Of a stretch of 64,000 nucleotides of DNA, positions 1-8,600 are shown piece after piece. Under the pieces are notes generated by a model, which worked only from the letters and a program-made list of their open reading frames with translations, had not been told where the DNA came from and did not search any database. The translations under genes were made by a program, and so were the position numbers. The stretch's first letter is position 1. Each line of letters opens with the position of its first letter. This DNA comes from Mucilaginibacter cryoferens (GTDB lineage Bacteria > Bacteroidota > Bacteroidia > Sphingobacteriales > Sphingobacteriaceae): assembly GCF_014205845.1 (NCBI RefSeq), contig NZ_JACHCR010000001.1, positions 62,001 to 126,000 on the forward strand, given 5' to 3'.

Positions 1-794
1 CTTTTCGTTCGCATATTGATGGCTCAAAACACCTGTTTACGCCCGAAAATGTGATGGATATTCAGCGCGTTATTGGTGCCGATATCATTATGGCTTTTGA
101 CGAATGTACCCCCTACCCCTGCGATTATGGTTATGCCCGCCGATCTATAGAAATGACCCACCGCTGGCTTAAACGCTGCTGCGACAGGTTTGATAGCACG
201 GAGCCAAAATACGGCTATAGCCAAACATTTTTCCCTATTGTACAGGGCTCGGTTTATAAAGATCTGCGCCAAAGATCGGCCGAAGTGATAGCCTCTTTTG
301 AGCGCGAAGGCAATGCTATTGGCGGTCTTTCAGTAGGCGAACCAGCCGAAGAAATGTACGCCATGACCGAAATTGTATGTAATATATTGCCAGAACAAAA
401 GCCGCGTTACCTGATGGGCGTAGGTACACCTATTAATTTATTGGAGAATATTGCCCTCGGAATTGACATGTTTGATTGCGTTATGCCAACCAGAAATGCC
501 CGTAACGGCATGCTTTTTACCAAAAATGGCATCATCAATATTAAGAATGAGAAGTGGAAAAACGACTTTTCGGCCATTGAAAGTGACAGCGAATTGTTTG
601 CCGACAGGGAGTATAGCAAAGCATATTTACGCCATTTGATACATTCTGGCGAGATGCTTGGGGCCCAAATTGCCACCCTTCACAACCTGCATTTTTACCT
701 TTGGCTGGTGAAAGAAGCGCGTAAAAAGATCATCACCGGCGAGTTTTATGCCTGGAAAAACATAATGGTAAAGCGCCTTGGCGAGCGACTATAA
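1..794 (+). CDS. tgt: queuine tRNA-ribosyltransferase, 5'-truncated by window edge
   Basis: TGT exchanges guanine-34 for the queuine precursor preQ1 in tRNAs with a GUN anticodon. The reading frame is open from base 3, so the gene starts before the window; an ATG at 51 is internal. Visible family blocks are the GADIIMAFDECTPYP segment with the catalytic-region Asp, the QGSVYKDLR and GGLSVGEP substrate pocket, and the FDCVMPTRNARNG motif with the nucleophile Asp. The C-terminal zinc site looks altered. Where the family usually has CxCxxC just before the YSRAYL block, this protein reads S-E-L-F-A-D, although the downstream His of the HN motif is kept. Family assignment is certain; the zinc-site point is read by eye. 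LptF/LptG permease follows 83 bp later. Confidence 0.95.
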   Translation, partial: FRSHIDGSKHLFTPENVMDIQRVIGADIIMAFDECTPYPCDYGYARRSIEMTHRWLKRCCDRFDSTEPKYGYSQTFFPIVQGSVYKDLRQRSAEVIASFEREGNAIGGLSVGEPAEEMYAMTEIVCNILPEQKPRYLMGVGTPINLLENIALGIDMFDCVMPTRNARNGMLFTKNGIINIKNEKWKNDFSAIESDSELFADREYSKAYLRHLIHSGEMLGAQIATLHNLHFYLWLVKEARKKIITGEFYAWKNIMVKRLGERL

Positions 795-877
795 TTGCAA
801 CACAACCCAATAATGAACAACAAAAAGCGTTGCTTACATAATACAAACCGCAACTTTAAAAAACAATTGATCTGCCG

Positions 878-1981
878 ATGAGGACTTTTATACACCGGTA
901 CCTGATGGTTATCGACAGGTTTATTATCAAAAAGTACCTGGGCACTTTTGTGTTTACGATGGCCATTTTCGCGGCAATTTCGGTGGTGTTTGATATCTCC
1001 GAAAAGCTGGATAACTTTACCAGCAGGCATGCTTCGCTGCACGATATTGTGTTTAAATACTATGCCGGTTTTGTGCCTTTTTACCTCAATTTACTCTCTC
1101 CGCTCATCAACTTTTTGGCCGTAATTTTCTTTACAGCCAAGATGGCCAACCAAACAGAGATAGTACCAATACTAAGTGGTAAGGCCAGCTTTAACCGCTT
1201 TTTAAGGCCCTATTTTATTGCCGCTACGCTGATATTTATTGTATCGTTTTTTGCCAATGTATACCTTATACCGTATACCAATCACCTCAAAAACGACTTC
1301 GAAAACGCCAACGGCATTACCGATAACGACCCTACAAAAAGCCAGGTGCACATGCAAATAGATAAGCATACCTATGTTTACCTGGAAAGTTACGACCCTA
1401 CCAACCATACCGGTTACACCTTTATAATGGAGAAATTTAATGGTGATACCCTGCGCGAAAAGCTTATTGCCCAAACAATACTTTACGATTCTGTTAAAAG
1501 AATATGGACTTTAAAGGACTATTCTGTAAAATCTGTGAACGGTTTAAGGGAGAAATATGTAGACCACCAGCCCCAAAAAGATACCGTTTTAGACATGCGC
1601 CCAACCGACTTTATTGTATACGATAACGTGTATGCGGCCATGTCTCTGAAAGAATTAAACAAGAATATTGACAAGGAAAGACTGCGCCGGCCAGAGGTTT
1701 TAAACAACCTTTACTACGAGAAATTTCACCGTTTTGTGTACCCGTTATCGGCCTACGTTTTAACAGTTTTGGGGGTTGCACTGTCATCCCGCAAGGTACG
1801 TGGAGGTGTTGGTTTACCACTCGGAATTGGTATTTTGTTGTGTTTTACTTACATTATTATTGAAAAATTTTCCATAGTTTTCTCCATAAAAGGAGGCGTT
1901 CCTCCCGTTTTAACGGTACTAATTCCTAACACATTATTTGGTATCTTAGGGTATTATGTATTGTTAAAAGCTCCAAAATAG
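878..1981 (+). CDS. LptF/LptG family permease (YjgP/YjgQ)
   Basis: Inner-membrane permease subunit of the LptB2FG ABC exporter that extracts lipopolysaccharide for transport to the outer membrane. The 367-residue protein has the usual layout: an N-terminal amphipathic IDRFIIKKYLGTF segment, three membrane helices, a periplasmic beta-jellyroll region of about residues 140-265, then three C-terminal helices. It cannot be assigned to LptF or LptG from sequence alone. An ATG at 905 fits the usual family N-terminus (IDRxIIKK...) at least as well as 878; neither has a clear ribosome-binding site. The stop codon overlaps the next start by one base (TAGTG), so it is probably co-transcribed and translationally coupled with the EamA exporter. 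Confidence 0.9.
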   Translation: MRTFIHRYLMVIDRFIIKKYLGTFVFTMAIFAAISVVFDISEKLDNFTSRHASLHDIVFKYYAGFVPFYLNLLSPLINFLAVIFFTAKMANQTEIVPILSGKASFNRFLRPYFIAATLIFIVSFFANVYLIPYTNHLKNDFENANGITDNDPTKSQVHMQIDKHTYVYLESYDPTNHTGYTFIMEKFNGDTLREKLIAQTILYDSVKRIWTLKDYSVKSVNGLREKYVDHQPQKDTVLDMRPTDFIVYDNVYAAMSLKELNKNIDKERLRRPEVLNNLYYEKFHRFVYPLSAYVLTVLGVALSSRKVRGGVGLPLGIGILLCFTYIIIEKFSIVFSIKGGVPPVLTVLIPNTLFGILGYYVLLKAPK

Positions 1982-2883
1982 TGCAAGAAAATAGCCCAAA
2001 TATTCTCAATAAGAACCTGATTATTCTCCATTTTACAGTTTTTGTATGGGGATTTACGGGTATTTTGGGCCAATTAATTACCATTTCGGCAGTACAATTG
2101 GTGTGGTACCGGGTATTAATTGCTTTCGTTTCGCTCTTTTTGTACTTCAAATTTAGCAAAACCGACTTCAAAGTAGACCGAAAAACCATGTTAAAAATGG
2201 TATTTACAGGTGCCTTGGTGGGTGGTCATTGGGTACTTTTCTTTGCATCCATCAAGCTTTCTACCGTTCCGGTAACGCTGGTTTGCCTCTCCAGTATCAC
2301 TTTATTTACCGCCATTTTTGAGCCGCTGATCAACAAAACCAAGATCTCAAAACTCGAAATTTTGGCCGGCTTACTGATCATCGCCGGCATTGTTTTAATT
2401 TTCAAATTCGAATCACAATACACTAAGGGCATTATAACAGGCCTTATCAGCGCTGTTTGTGCCAGCCTTTTTTCCATCATCAATTCCCGGTTTGTAAAGA
2501 AAAGCGAAGCGCCCATCATAGCGTTTTATGAGTTGAGCGGAGCGTTTTTCTGGATCTCACTATACCTTTTAGCCACCAATGGATACAACCAAAAACTGTT
2601 ATTAAAGCCGGCCGACATTGGCTACCTGGTGTTGCTTGGAACAGTGTGCACCTCGCTTGCCTACGTTGCCGGCGTATCTGTAATGCGCGAACTTTCTGCC
2701 TTCCGGGTGGCACTCATCACCAACCTCGAGCCGGTATATGGTATCATCATGGCATTTATTTTCTTTGGCGATATGAACAAAATGTCGGTTGGTTTTTGGG
2801 CCGGCTCGGTGCTCATCCTGTCAACCATCTTCCTGTATCCCGTTGCCCAAACACAAATTTCCCGACGCAAAAAACGCGCGTAG
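1981..2883 (+). CDS. EamA/DMT-family transporter
   Basis: Ten-helix drug/metabolite transporter with two EamA repeats, about residues 10-140 and 155-290. It lies in the inner membrane; members export amino acids, nucleobases or other small metabolites, and no substrate can be named here. The start is GTG, sharing its G with the TAG stop of the upstream LptF/LptG gene, so the 1-bp overlap fixes this start. The length of 300 residues is typical. The C-terminus ends in a basic RRKKRA tail on the cytoplasmic side. Confidence 0.88.
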   Translation: MQENSPNILNKNLIILHFTVFVWGFTGILGQLITISAVQLVWYRVLIAFVSLFLYFKFSKTDFKVDRKTMLKMVFTGALVGGHWVLFFASIKLSTVPVTLVCLSSITLFTAIFEPLINKTKISKLEILAGLLIIAGIVLIFKFESQYTKGIITGLISAVCASLFSIINSRFVKKSEAPIIAFYELSGAFFWISLYLLATNGYNQKLLLKPADIGYLVLLGTVCTSLAYVAGVSVMRELSAFRVALITNLEPVYGIIMAFIFFGDMNKMSVGFWAGSVLILSTIFLYPVAQTQISRRKKRA

Positions 2884-3946
2884 TAACGCTTATTTTTTTT
2901 AAGAACGAATGTACTACCGGTAAATTCATTTGAGAATTTGCCATCTGCCACTGCCTTTCAGCAGGCATTCGTTTATCAAAAATCCCTGCTTCCTCATCCC
3001 ATCATTAATCAAAAAAAGTACAGATAGGGGAGAAATACACCGAACAAAACAAAGCCTTTTTTAAGCCCTCAGAGCGATTATAATTTTCAGACGCATTCCC
3101 ATGCGTTCAAATGCATTTGCATTGATCAGAGGCAAAATCTACTTTTTAGTTAGTGTATCAAATTTGAATTATAGAAATATGATCAAAAAGCCATATCCAT
3201 GATATATTTATAATAAATTTAAATTTAAAAAATGAAAAAATTGATTTATGTAAATTACATATAAAGATTAAAATCAATAACTTATATAATTTATATAAAA
3301 TAACAATTAAACAAAATAGATCTAACTAAAATTACAAAAAACTAAAAATATTAGTAAGTGTAAAAATTAAGCTTAAATAACACATTTAAACTATAGTATA
3401 TGAGATAATTAAAGACAATTATTTAACTAAAAAATACACATTTGAATTTACAGGCAACGACACCTACAAAGTGTATTGAGTTAAAATATGAGAATTTAAA
3501 TAAAATGACACCAGCTTCCCGATTTGTATACGGCGCCAAAAAATTTGGAGATTTTTTTGACTCTCATCGGTAAAAAACCCCACTGGTTTTTGAGTTTAAA
3601 TTTGATGCTATGCCGGAAACAAAAATCAGATTTGACGAAAACGGAAGAGACAGATTCAAGTCGGGGAAAATCCCTGGAGGAAATTTAGCGGAGCGTGTCC
3701 CTCAAAATTCCGGGACATCAAAAAGTACTTTTTTCCTGGATATGATTTCGCTGAGATTACACCCCGAAAAATCACTGAAAAAATCCTGATCAAAATAAGG
3801 CGGCGAAAAAAACAGGGTCAGAAATTCCGAAATCCAAATTCGGGATAAATCCCAAATCAAAATTCAGAGATCCGAAATTCATCCAAATATCTTTTAATAA
3901 ACATTTAAAAACTGCATCTTGTATTAACTGTTAATTTGAAAACATC
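2884..3946. other. 1.06-kb intergenic region with very AT-rich core
   Basis: No convincing gene. From about 3150 to 3530 the sequence is almost entirely A and T, with runs such as aaatttaaatttaaaaaa, and is very unlike the flanking genes. It is followed by about 350 bp of ordinary composition holding one 59-codon open frame (3610-3789). The last part, 3825-3900, contains repeated 'aaattc / ccgaaatcc' words like those in the palindrome at 5137-5223. A 12-bp palindrome (CAAATGCATTTG) lies near 3110. Possible explanations are remnants of a lost gene or foreign insertion, or a nucleoid-protein-bound AT tract. Confidence 0.6.
3610..3789 (+). CDS. possible small orphan ORF (59 aa)
   Basis: An ATG-to-TGA frame of 59 codons in the gene-poor stretch before the LapA-like gene. 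The product would be basic and polar (begins MPETKIRFDENG, ends EKSLKKS), with no membrane segment or motif that I recognise. No ribosome-binding site or promoter is evident, and the upstream DNA is the AT-rich core. It may be a remnant or chance frame; it is listed only because it is the longest plus-strand frame in that region. Confidence 0.15.
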   Translation: MPETKIRFDENGRDRFKSGKIPGGNLAERVPQNSGTSKSTFFLDMISLRLHPEKSLKKS

Positions 3947-4225
3947 ATGAGCATAAAAACCACCACCATAATTGCCATCACCATTTTACTGACGGCAGCC
4001 CTCGCCCAAAATACCGACAACGTTACATTCGCCTTTTTATTCATGAATTTCCGGATCTCCAAACTAACCATCATGATTGTGATGACGGTGATCGGTTTCA
4101 TTTTAGGCTACCTGGTCGGTCGCCCCAAAAAGGCCAAATACGATATCGAAGCCTACCACGACAACATCCACCAAAAAGAAGATAAAAATACACTAAGTGA
4201 CGAAGACAGAGACTACATCAATTAA
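3947..4225 (+). CDS. LapA-domain (DUF1049) membrane protein
   Basis: A 92-residue protein with two membrane helices (about residues 5-22 and 38-60) joined by a short hairpin, followed by a charged cytoplasmic tail rich in Lys, Asp and Glu. The pattern 'NTDNVTFAFLFMNFRISKLTIMIVMTVIGFILGYLVGRPKK' matches the lipopolysaccharide-assembly protein A domain family in layout (VxFxFL...S...hhhhxxhhGxhxG). The role in this phylum is unclear. The next gene's ATG lies 4 bp after the stop, suggesting one transcript with the dehydrogenase. Confidence 0.7.
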   Translation: MSIKTTTIIAITILLTAALAQNTDNVTFAFLFMNFRISKLTIMIVMTVIGFILGYLVGRPKKAKYDIEAYHDNIHQKEDKNTLSDEDRDYIN

Positions 4226-4229
4226 CACT

Positions 4230-5117
4230 ATGGAAAATAAAATAGGATTTATAGGCCTTGGCAACATGGGCATCCACATGGCAAAAAACCTTATCGCCGA
4301 GGGCTACCACTTACAGGTACACAACCGCACCCCCAGCAAAGCCGACGAGCTAAACGCGGCGCACATCACCAAATGCAAAACCCCGGCCGAGGCTGCTAGT
4401 GATGTCCCCATTGTGATCACCATGCTATCAGAAGATGAAGTGCTCCGAGAATCCGTTGTAGGTCCCGACGGAATTTTAAAAACCCTACAGCCCAATGCTG
4501 TGCATATATCCATGAGCACAATCTCGCCAGAAACTGCCTTAGAACTAGCTACAGCGCATAATAAAGCCGGTAACCATTACCTAGCCGCCCCTGTATTTGG
4601 AAGGCCGGAAGCGGCAGCTGCCAAGAAGCTTTTCATCTGCGTTTCTGGTCCGCAACAGGTAAAGGACATTGCCAAAACAGTGCTAGATTGCCTGCGCCAG
4701 AGCATTCATGATTTTGGTGAAGAAGTGGGTGGTGCCAACGTAGTGAAAATTACAGGTAACTTTATGATCATGGCATCTATGGAAATGATGGCCGAGGCCT
4801 ATACCCTTGCCGAGAAGAATGGACTTGACCGTGCCCAGGTTGCCAACTTTTTTGGTTCAACGTTATTCAACGCGCCCATCTACCAAAACTACGGCCGACT
4901 GATTGCCAACAAACAATACGAGCCAGTAGGATTCAAGACCAAATTAGGCTATAAGGACGCGCGCCTTGCATTCAGACTATCGCAGACAAGTCAAACACCC
5001 ATGCCACTTGTAAACGCCGTACACAGCCGCTTATTAACAGCCCTAGCCAAGGGCTTTGGCGACAGGGATTGGGTTGAAGGTTTTGGAAGAGGCGTAAGTG
5101 AAGATGCAGGCATTTAG
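4230..5117 (+). CDS. NAD(P)-dependent beta-hydroxyacid dehydrogenase family
   Basis: Member of the 3-hydroxyisobutyrate / 6-phosphogluconate dehydrogenase superfamily. Residues 5-165 form the Rossmann domain with the GxGxMG dinucleotide motif near the N-terminus (IGFIGLGNMG). The helical C-terminal domain contains the GGANVVKITGNF segment that carries the catalytic Lys. The start is taken at the ATG at 4230, 4 bp after the upstream stop; an upstream GTG at 4197 would add 11 residues overlapping the LapA gene and is unlikely. The substrate cannot be told: glyoxylate/succinic semialdehyde reductases and hydroxyisobutyrate dehydrogenases look alike. It converges on ispE across a palindromic spacer. 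Confidence 0.85.
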   Translation: MENKIGFIGLGNMGIHMAKNLIAEGYHLQVHNRTPSKADELNAAHITKCKTPAEAASDVPIVITMLSEDEVLRESVVGPDGILKTLQPNAVHISMSTISPETALELATAHNKAGNHYLAAPVFGRPEAAAAKKLFICVSGPQQVKDIAKTVLDCLRQSIHDFGEEVGGANVVKITGNFMIMASMEMMAEAYTLAEKNGLDRAQVANFFGSTLFNAPIYQNYGRLIANKQYEPVGFKTKLGYKDARLAFRLSQTSQTPMPLVNAVHSRLLTALAKGFGDRDWVEGFGRGVSEDAGI

Positions 5118-5136
5118 GATTTAGGAATTGGGATGT

Positions 5137-5223
5137 TCGATTTCGGATTTTTTATTTTTTACTGCAGTGAATTTTCAATTCACCATCTGTTATATTTTCA
5201 AGTCAAAAAAAATCCGAAATCGA
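5137..5223. repeat. intergenic palindrome between convergent genes
   Basis: Perfect 17-bp inverted arms (5137-5153 and 5207-5223; TCGATTTCGGATTTTTT and its complement), with a second nested inverted repeat in the loop (GTGAATT-TTC-AATTCAC). Less exact pairing continues outward to about 5117 and 5239. T-tracts on both strands make it a plausible bidirectional terminator for the dehydrogenase and ispE. Similar words (ccgaaatcc) occur at 3830-3890. Confidence 0.7.
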
Positions 5224-5239
5224 AATTCCAAAATCCGAA

Positions 5240-6040
5240 TTACAAATAGAACACTTCGTTCTCGCTTTCTAAAAGCCCCAGGTCGGGAGTCTCGGCAAAT
5301 ATCCCAAACACTGATGCGCCGCTGCCGCTCATGCTGGCATAGATTGCACCCGCCTCGTAAAGGGCAGCCTTCACCCCGCGAATCTCGATATGACTTTTGA
5401 AGATGGAGGTTTCAAAATCATTTTTGATATGCTTCTTCCATTCGGAGATCGGCTCGGTGATCAACTCCAGCAGGGAGTCTTTTACCGGTGTAGGTTTTAT
5501 ACCTCCGAAAGCCTCGGATGTGGAGATATGAATATCGGGCATCACAAGCACAATTTTGTAAGCCGATAGATCAAGCTTTACGGTTTCAAACTCATCGCCT
5601 TTCTCAAACGCGAAGACGGGTTTGTTTTCGATAAAGAAAGCACAGTCGGCCCCAAGGCGGCGGGCGTAACCGGTCATCTCATCATTGGTTAAGCACAGGT
5701 TAAATTGCTCGTTCATCAGCCTGATAAAAAAAGCAGCGTCGGCAGATCCTCCACCAAGGCCCGCGCCTATCGGAATATTTTTATGCAGGTGAATATTTAC
5801 CGGCGGCAGATCGAAATCTTCTTTGAGCATATGATATCCTTTGATGCAAAGGTTGTCTTCTATCCTACCCGGAATCTCCAGCCCCGATGAGGTGAAACTC
5901 AATTTGTCGCTCGCCACTACTTCCAACGCGTCTTTAATGTTGATGGGATAAAAAATGGTTTCCAGGTTATGATAACCATCGGGGCGGCGCCCGGTAACGT
6001 TGAGGCCAATGTTTATTTTTGCGTTCGGAAAAAGGATCAT
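5240..6040 (-). CDS. ispE: 4-diphosphocytidyl-2-C-methyl-D-erythritol kinase
   Basis: GHMP-family kinase of the non-mevalonate isoprenoid pathway; it phosphorylates CDP-methylerythritol at the 2-hydroxyl. The N-terminal PNAKINIGLNVTGRRPDGYHNLE block contains the catalytic-region Lys and the substrate-binding His. The GHMP ATP loop is IPIGAGLGGGSADAA at about residues 89-103, and a C-terminal SGSGASVFGIF motif is present. The length of 266 residues is typical. It is transcribed alone on the minus strand, convergent with the dehydrogenase and divergent from thyA. Confidence 0.95.
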   Translation of the reverse strand: MILFPNAKINIGLNVTGRRPDGYHNLETIFYPINIKDALEVVASDKLSFTSSGLEIPGRIEDNLCIKGYHMLKEDFDLPPVNIHLHKNIPIGAGLGGGSADAAFFIRLMNEQFNLCLTNDEMTGYARRLGADCAFFIENKPVFAFEKGDEFETVKLDLSAYKIVLVMPDIHISTSEAFGGIKPTPVKDSLLELITEPISEWKKHIKNDFETSIFKSHIEIRGVKAALYEAGAIYASMSGSGASVFGIFAETPDLGLLESENEVFYL

Positions 6041-6213
6041 GCTTTTTTTGGGTGAATTGTTAACTTTTGGTGAGTGGTTGATTGGGACGACTAGGAGAAT
6101 AGTTGATTTGCCTACAATTCTCTATCTGCCCTTTTCTTAAATTTAAAAACGACATTATTGCCGACTTGCAAAGTTATCATGTTCCTGCTGATTAGGAATG
6201 ATTAACAAACTGG

Positions 6214-6221
6214 TATTTTTG
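6214..6221 (+). promoter_or_regulatory. -7 box (TATTTTTG), likely thyA promoter
   Basis: Exact match to the Bacteroidota TAnnTTTG element, followed by GC. It would give thyA a leader of about 180 nt containing the inverted repeat at 6280-6396. No clear -33 TTTG is seen at the usual spacing. Confidence 0.4.
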
Positions 6222-6279
6222 CACATGTTTAGGATACTTAGTCTTTATTATTTTTCTTTGCCTTTTAAAAGTGGGCATC

Positions 6280-6396
6280 GGTTCACTGGTTCATTAGTTT
6301 ATTGGTAGCATGGCGAAGAATTTCATATTTGATATTTCGGCACACCTGCAACCCAACAGACAAGACCAATGAACAAATGAACCGTTGAACTAATGA
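6280..6396. repeat. imperfect intergenic palindrome in thyA leader
   Basis: Left arm 6288-6306 and right arm 6365-6383 are complementary at 17 of 19 positions (GGTTCATTwGTTyATTGGT). Further 'gttca/tgaac' words extend both sides. The structure ends about 10 bases before the thyA start, so it could fold in the mRNA and affect translation. Confidence 0.6.
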
Positions 6397-6406
6397 ACAA
6401 AAAAAA

Positions 6407-7228
6407 ATGAAACAGTATCTCGATTTGATGAGCCATGTGATGGAGACCGGCGCGCAAAAGCACGACAGGACAGGAACCGGCACCGTAAGTGTATTTGGCT
6501 ACCAGATGCGTTTCGACCTGAAAAAAGGTTTCCCTATGGTGACCACCAAAAAGCTTCACCTCAAATCTATCATCCACGAGTTGATATGGTTTTTGAGCGG
6601 CGATACCAACATCAGCTACCTCAAAGAAAACGGTGTACGCATTTGGGACGAGTGGGCCGATGCTGATGGCAACCTTGGCCCGGTTTACGGTTACCAATGG
6701 CGCAGCTGGCCAAAACCCGATGGCGGCCACATAGACCAAATAACCCAGGTGGTTAACCAAATTAAAAACAATCCCGACTCCCGCCGCATGATCGTATCGG
6801 CCTGGAACGTTGCCGATGTGAACCAGATGGCGCTGCCACCATGTCATAGCTTGTTTCAGTTTTACGTAGAGCCGGCTGATCCAGCTAAAGGAGAAACCAA
6901 AGGCAAACTATCGTGCCAGTTATACCAGCGCAGCGCCGATATATTTTTGGGCGTGCCTTTCAACATAGCCTCCTATGCCCTGCTCACCATGATGATGGCA
7001 CAGGTATGCGACCTGGATTATGGCGACTTTATCCACACCTTTGGCGATGCACATCTTTACAACAACCACATGGAGCAAACCCGCCTGCAACTAAGCCGCG
7101 AGCCAAGGCCATTACCAACTATGAAAATTAATCCGGAAGTGAAAGATATCTTCGCCTTTAAGTTTGAAGATTTCACTTTAGAAAATTATGATCCGCATCC
7201 GCATATCAAGGGGGCAGTAGCGGTTTAG
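6407..7228 (+). CDS. thyA: thymidylate synthase
   Basis: Converts dUMP to dTMP using methylenetetrahydrofolate, producing dihydrofolate that FolA (encoded 0.8 kb downstream) recycles. At 273 residues it is close to the usual 264. Motifs include the N-terminal DRTGTGTxSxFG phosphate-binding Arg segment, [12 protein letters not shown] with the catalytic Cys near residue 155, [18 protein letters not shown], and the GDAHxYxNH block. A short insert ([14 protein letters not shown]) lies just after the catalytic loop. The start is the ATG at 6407, giving the normal MKQYLDLM N-terminus. Confidence 0.97.
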   Translation: MKQYLDLMSHVMETGAQKHDRTGTGTVSVFGYQMRFDLKKGFPMVTTKKLHLKSIIHELIWFLSGDTNISYLKENGVRIWDEWADADGNLGPVYGYQWRSWPKPDGGHIDQITQVVNQIKNNPDSRRMIVSAWNVADVNQMALPPCHSLFQFYVEPADPAKGETKGKLSCQLYQRSADIFLGVPFNIASYALLTMMMAQVCDLDYGDFIHTFGDAHLYNNHMEQTRLQLSREPRPLPTMKINPEVKDIFAFKFEDFTLENYDPHPHIKGAVAV

Positions 7229-7256
7229 TCATTGACGGCTATACAATTTAAAAATG

Positions 7257-7264
7257 TAAATTTG
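7257..7264 (+). promoter_or_regulatory. -7 box (TAAATTTG) for toxin-antitoxin pair
   Basis: Exact TAnnTTTG match ending 3 bases before the antitoxin ATG, which would give a nearly leaderless mRNA. The same eight bases precede the PIN toxin-antitoxin pair at 34573-34580. Confidence 0.4.
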
Positions 7265-7267
7265 ATT

Positions 7268-7456
7268 ATGACTGTTGTACAAATAAAAAGCGAAATACAA
7301 AAAGCACTTGAACAAGTGCCGGAAACTGCATTGCAAAATATTTTGGATTACGTAAAGCAACGGCAAACACAATCACCTGATCAAATAAATCTTGCCAGGA
7401 ATTTGGAGAGGATCATTTCTGAAGACGATGGTTTGTTACAAAGACTGGCTCAATGA
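7268..7456 (+). CDS. antitoxin of Doc-type toxin-antitoxin pair
   Basis: A 62-residue, mostly helical protein (MTVVQIKSEIQKALEQVPE...), reminiscent of DUF2281-like and other short antitoxins. Its role is inferred mainly from context: its last four bases overlap the start of a Doc/Fic-family toxin (ATGA). An alternative TTG start at 7232 would add 12 residues, but the -7 box at 7257 lies inside that extension, which favours the ATG at 7268. The pair sits between thyA and folA, genes that are commonly adjacent, so it looks like an insertion into a housekeeping unit. Confidence 0.7.
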   Translation: MTVVQIKSEIQKALEQVPETALQNILDYVKQRQTQSPDQINLARNLERIISEDDGLLQRLAQ

Positions 7457-7833
7457 TCGACCTTAAAACTACTCTGCAAATTCACAATATTTTAATTGAA
7501 AAATTTGGAGGCATTAAGGGAGTAAGAGAGCAGGGAGGATTAGAAGCCGCCATAGCACGCCCCCAGGCAACTTTTGATGGCGTGGACTTATACCCGGATG
7601 CGATTGATAAAGCCGCCGCCATTTTTGAAAGCATTATCATCAACCATCCTTTTCTTGATGGTAATAAACGAACCGCTTACACGCTGCTCAGATTAACGCT
7701 GCTTGAAACTGGGATAGACATCGATGCATCCGAAGATGAAAAATACGAAATGACTATTGCAGCAAGTAAAGGCGAATTAAGTTTTGACGGCATCAAACTT
7801 TGGCTGGCGACAAAAACTAAAAAAATCACATAA
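7453..7833 (+). CDS. Doc-family (death-on-curing, Fic fold) toxin
   Basis: A 126-residue Fic-domain protein of Doc length. The signature HPFLDGNKRTAY at about residues 65-76 matches the Fic/Doc core HxFx(D/E)GNxR. The upstream GIKGVREQGGLEAAIARPQ block is typical of the family (GGIRDxGLLESALxRP). The phage P1 Doc protein phosphorylates EF-Tu; whether this one is a kinase or an AMPylase cannot be told, though the Doc-like length and K in GNKR favour the kinase type. It overlaps the antitoxin gene by 4 bp. Confidence 0.88.
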   Translation: MIDLKTTLQIHNILIEKFGGIKGVREQGGLEAAIARPQATFDGVDLYPDAIDKAAAIFESIIINHPFLDGNKRTAYTLLRLTLLETGIDIDASEDEKYEMTIAASKGELSFDGIKLWLATKTKKIT

Positions 7834-7952
7834 GCCGATTTCCGAAGCGAACTTTCAGAATTGACGATTTAATAGTTTTTTGCTATCCTTACAAAAACAA
7901 TAACAAACCGCGATTGGGTATTACCCACGCAATCATGGCTTGCAAAAATTAT

Positions 7953-7987
7953 CCGGTTAAAAACAACGGCAATAAACCGGTTAAAAA
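7953..7987 (+). repeat. 11-bp direct repeat in folA leader
   Basis: CCGGTTAAAAA occurs at 7953-7963 and again at 7977-7987, just upstream of folA. A small palindrome (GGGTATTACCC) lies about 40 bases further upstream. Function unknown; it may be a regulatory site or local duplication. Confidence 0.4.
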
Positions 7988-8002
7988 AATGAACAAACAT
8001 CA

Positions 8003-8485
8003 ATGACAATTTCCATAATAGTAGCTACTGCCAAAAATCACGCCATTGGCAAAAACAATCAATTACTCTGGTACCTGCCAAATGATCTGAAACATTTTAA
8101 AGATGTAACCAGCGGCCATACGGTGATCATGGGTCGCAAAACTTTCGATTCTGTTGGTAAACCATTGCCAAGGCGCAGAAACATTGTGGTAACCCGTCAG
8201 GACATTGCCATTGAAGGTTGCGAGGTAGTTAAGTCTATCGAAGCCGCGGTAGCGCTTTGTGCCAGTGAAGAAGAAGTATTTATTATTGGGGGTGCCGAAA
8301 TTTACCGGCAAGCCCTGCATTTAACCAACCGCATCTATCTTACTTTGATAGATCAGGATTTTGACGGAGATACTTTTTTTCCTACGCTCGACCCAACTGA
8401 GTGGAAAGAAAAAGAGCGGGAGAATTTTACACCTGATGAAAAAAACAAGTACCACTATGCCTTCATTACATTGGAGCGTGGCTAA
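8003..8485 (+). CDS. folA: dihydrofolate reductase
   Basis: Reduces dihydrofolate to tetrahydrofolate with NADPH, closing the thymidylate cycle with ThyA. It has 160 residues, the normal length. The N-terminus SIIVATAKNHAIGKNNQLLWYLPNDLKHFK holds the Met20-loop equivalent and the catalytic acid (Asp in PNDLKHFK). Further motifs are the NADPH-binding GRKTFDSVGKPLPRRRNIVVTR and the VFIIGGAEIYRQAL block. It is separated from thyA by the Doc toxin-antitoxin pair. Confidence 0.96.
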   Translation: MTISIIVATAKNHAIGKNNQLLWYLPNDLKHFKDVTSGHTVIMGRKTFDSVGKPLPRRRNIVVTRQDIAIEGCEVVKSIEAAVALCASEEEVFIIGGAEIYRQALHLTNRIYLTLIDQDFDGDTFFPTLDPTEWKEKERENFTPDEKNKYHYAFITLERG

Positions 8486-8540
8486 CATTTTTTGTCATCA
8501 ATTTGTTTTAATTTAAAATTTTCTCCTTGCGAAATTTTAT

Positions 8541-8548
8541 TAGATTTG
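8541..8548 (+). promoter_or_regulatory. -7 box (TAGATTTG), likely secDF promoter
   Basis: Exact TAnnTTTG match 52 bases before the secDF ATG. A TTTG lies upstream at 8502-8505 but not at the usual spacing. Confidence 0.35.
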
Positions 8549-8600
8549 CCGTCTTATTAAAAAAAGCTTATAAACTAATTAATTACATATTACAAATTCG

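Noticed and set aside
6323..6847. 174-codon frame on the minus strand opposite thyA
   Set aside because: Antisense to conserved thymidylate synthase; no recognisable protein.
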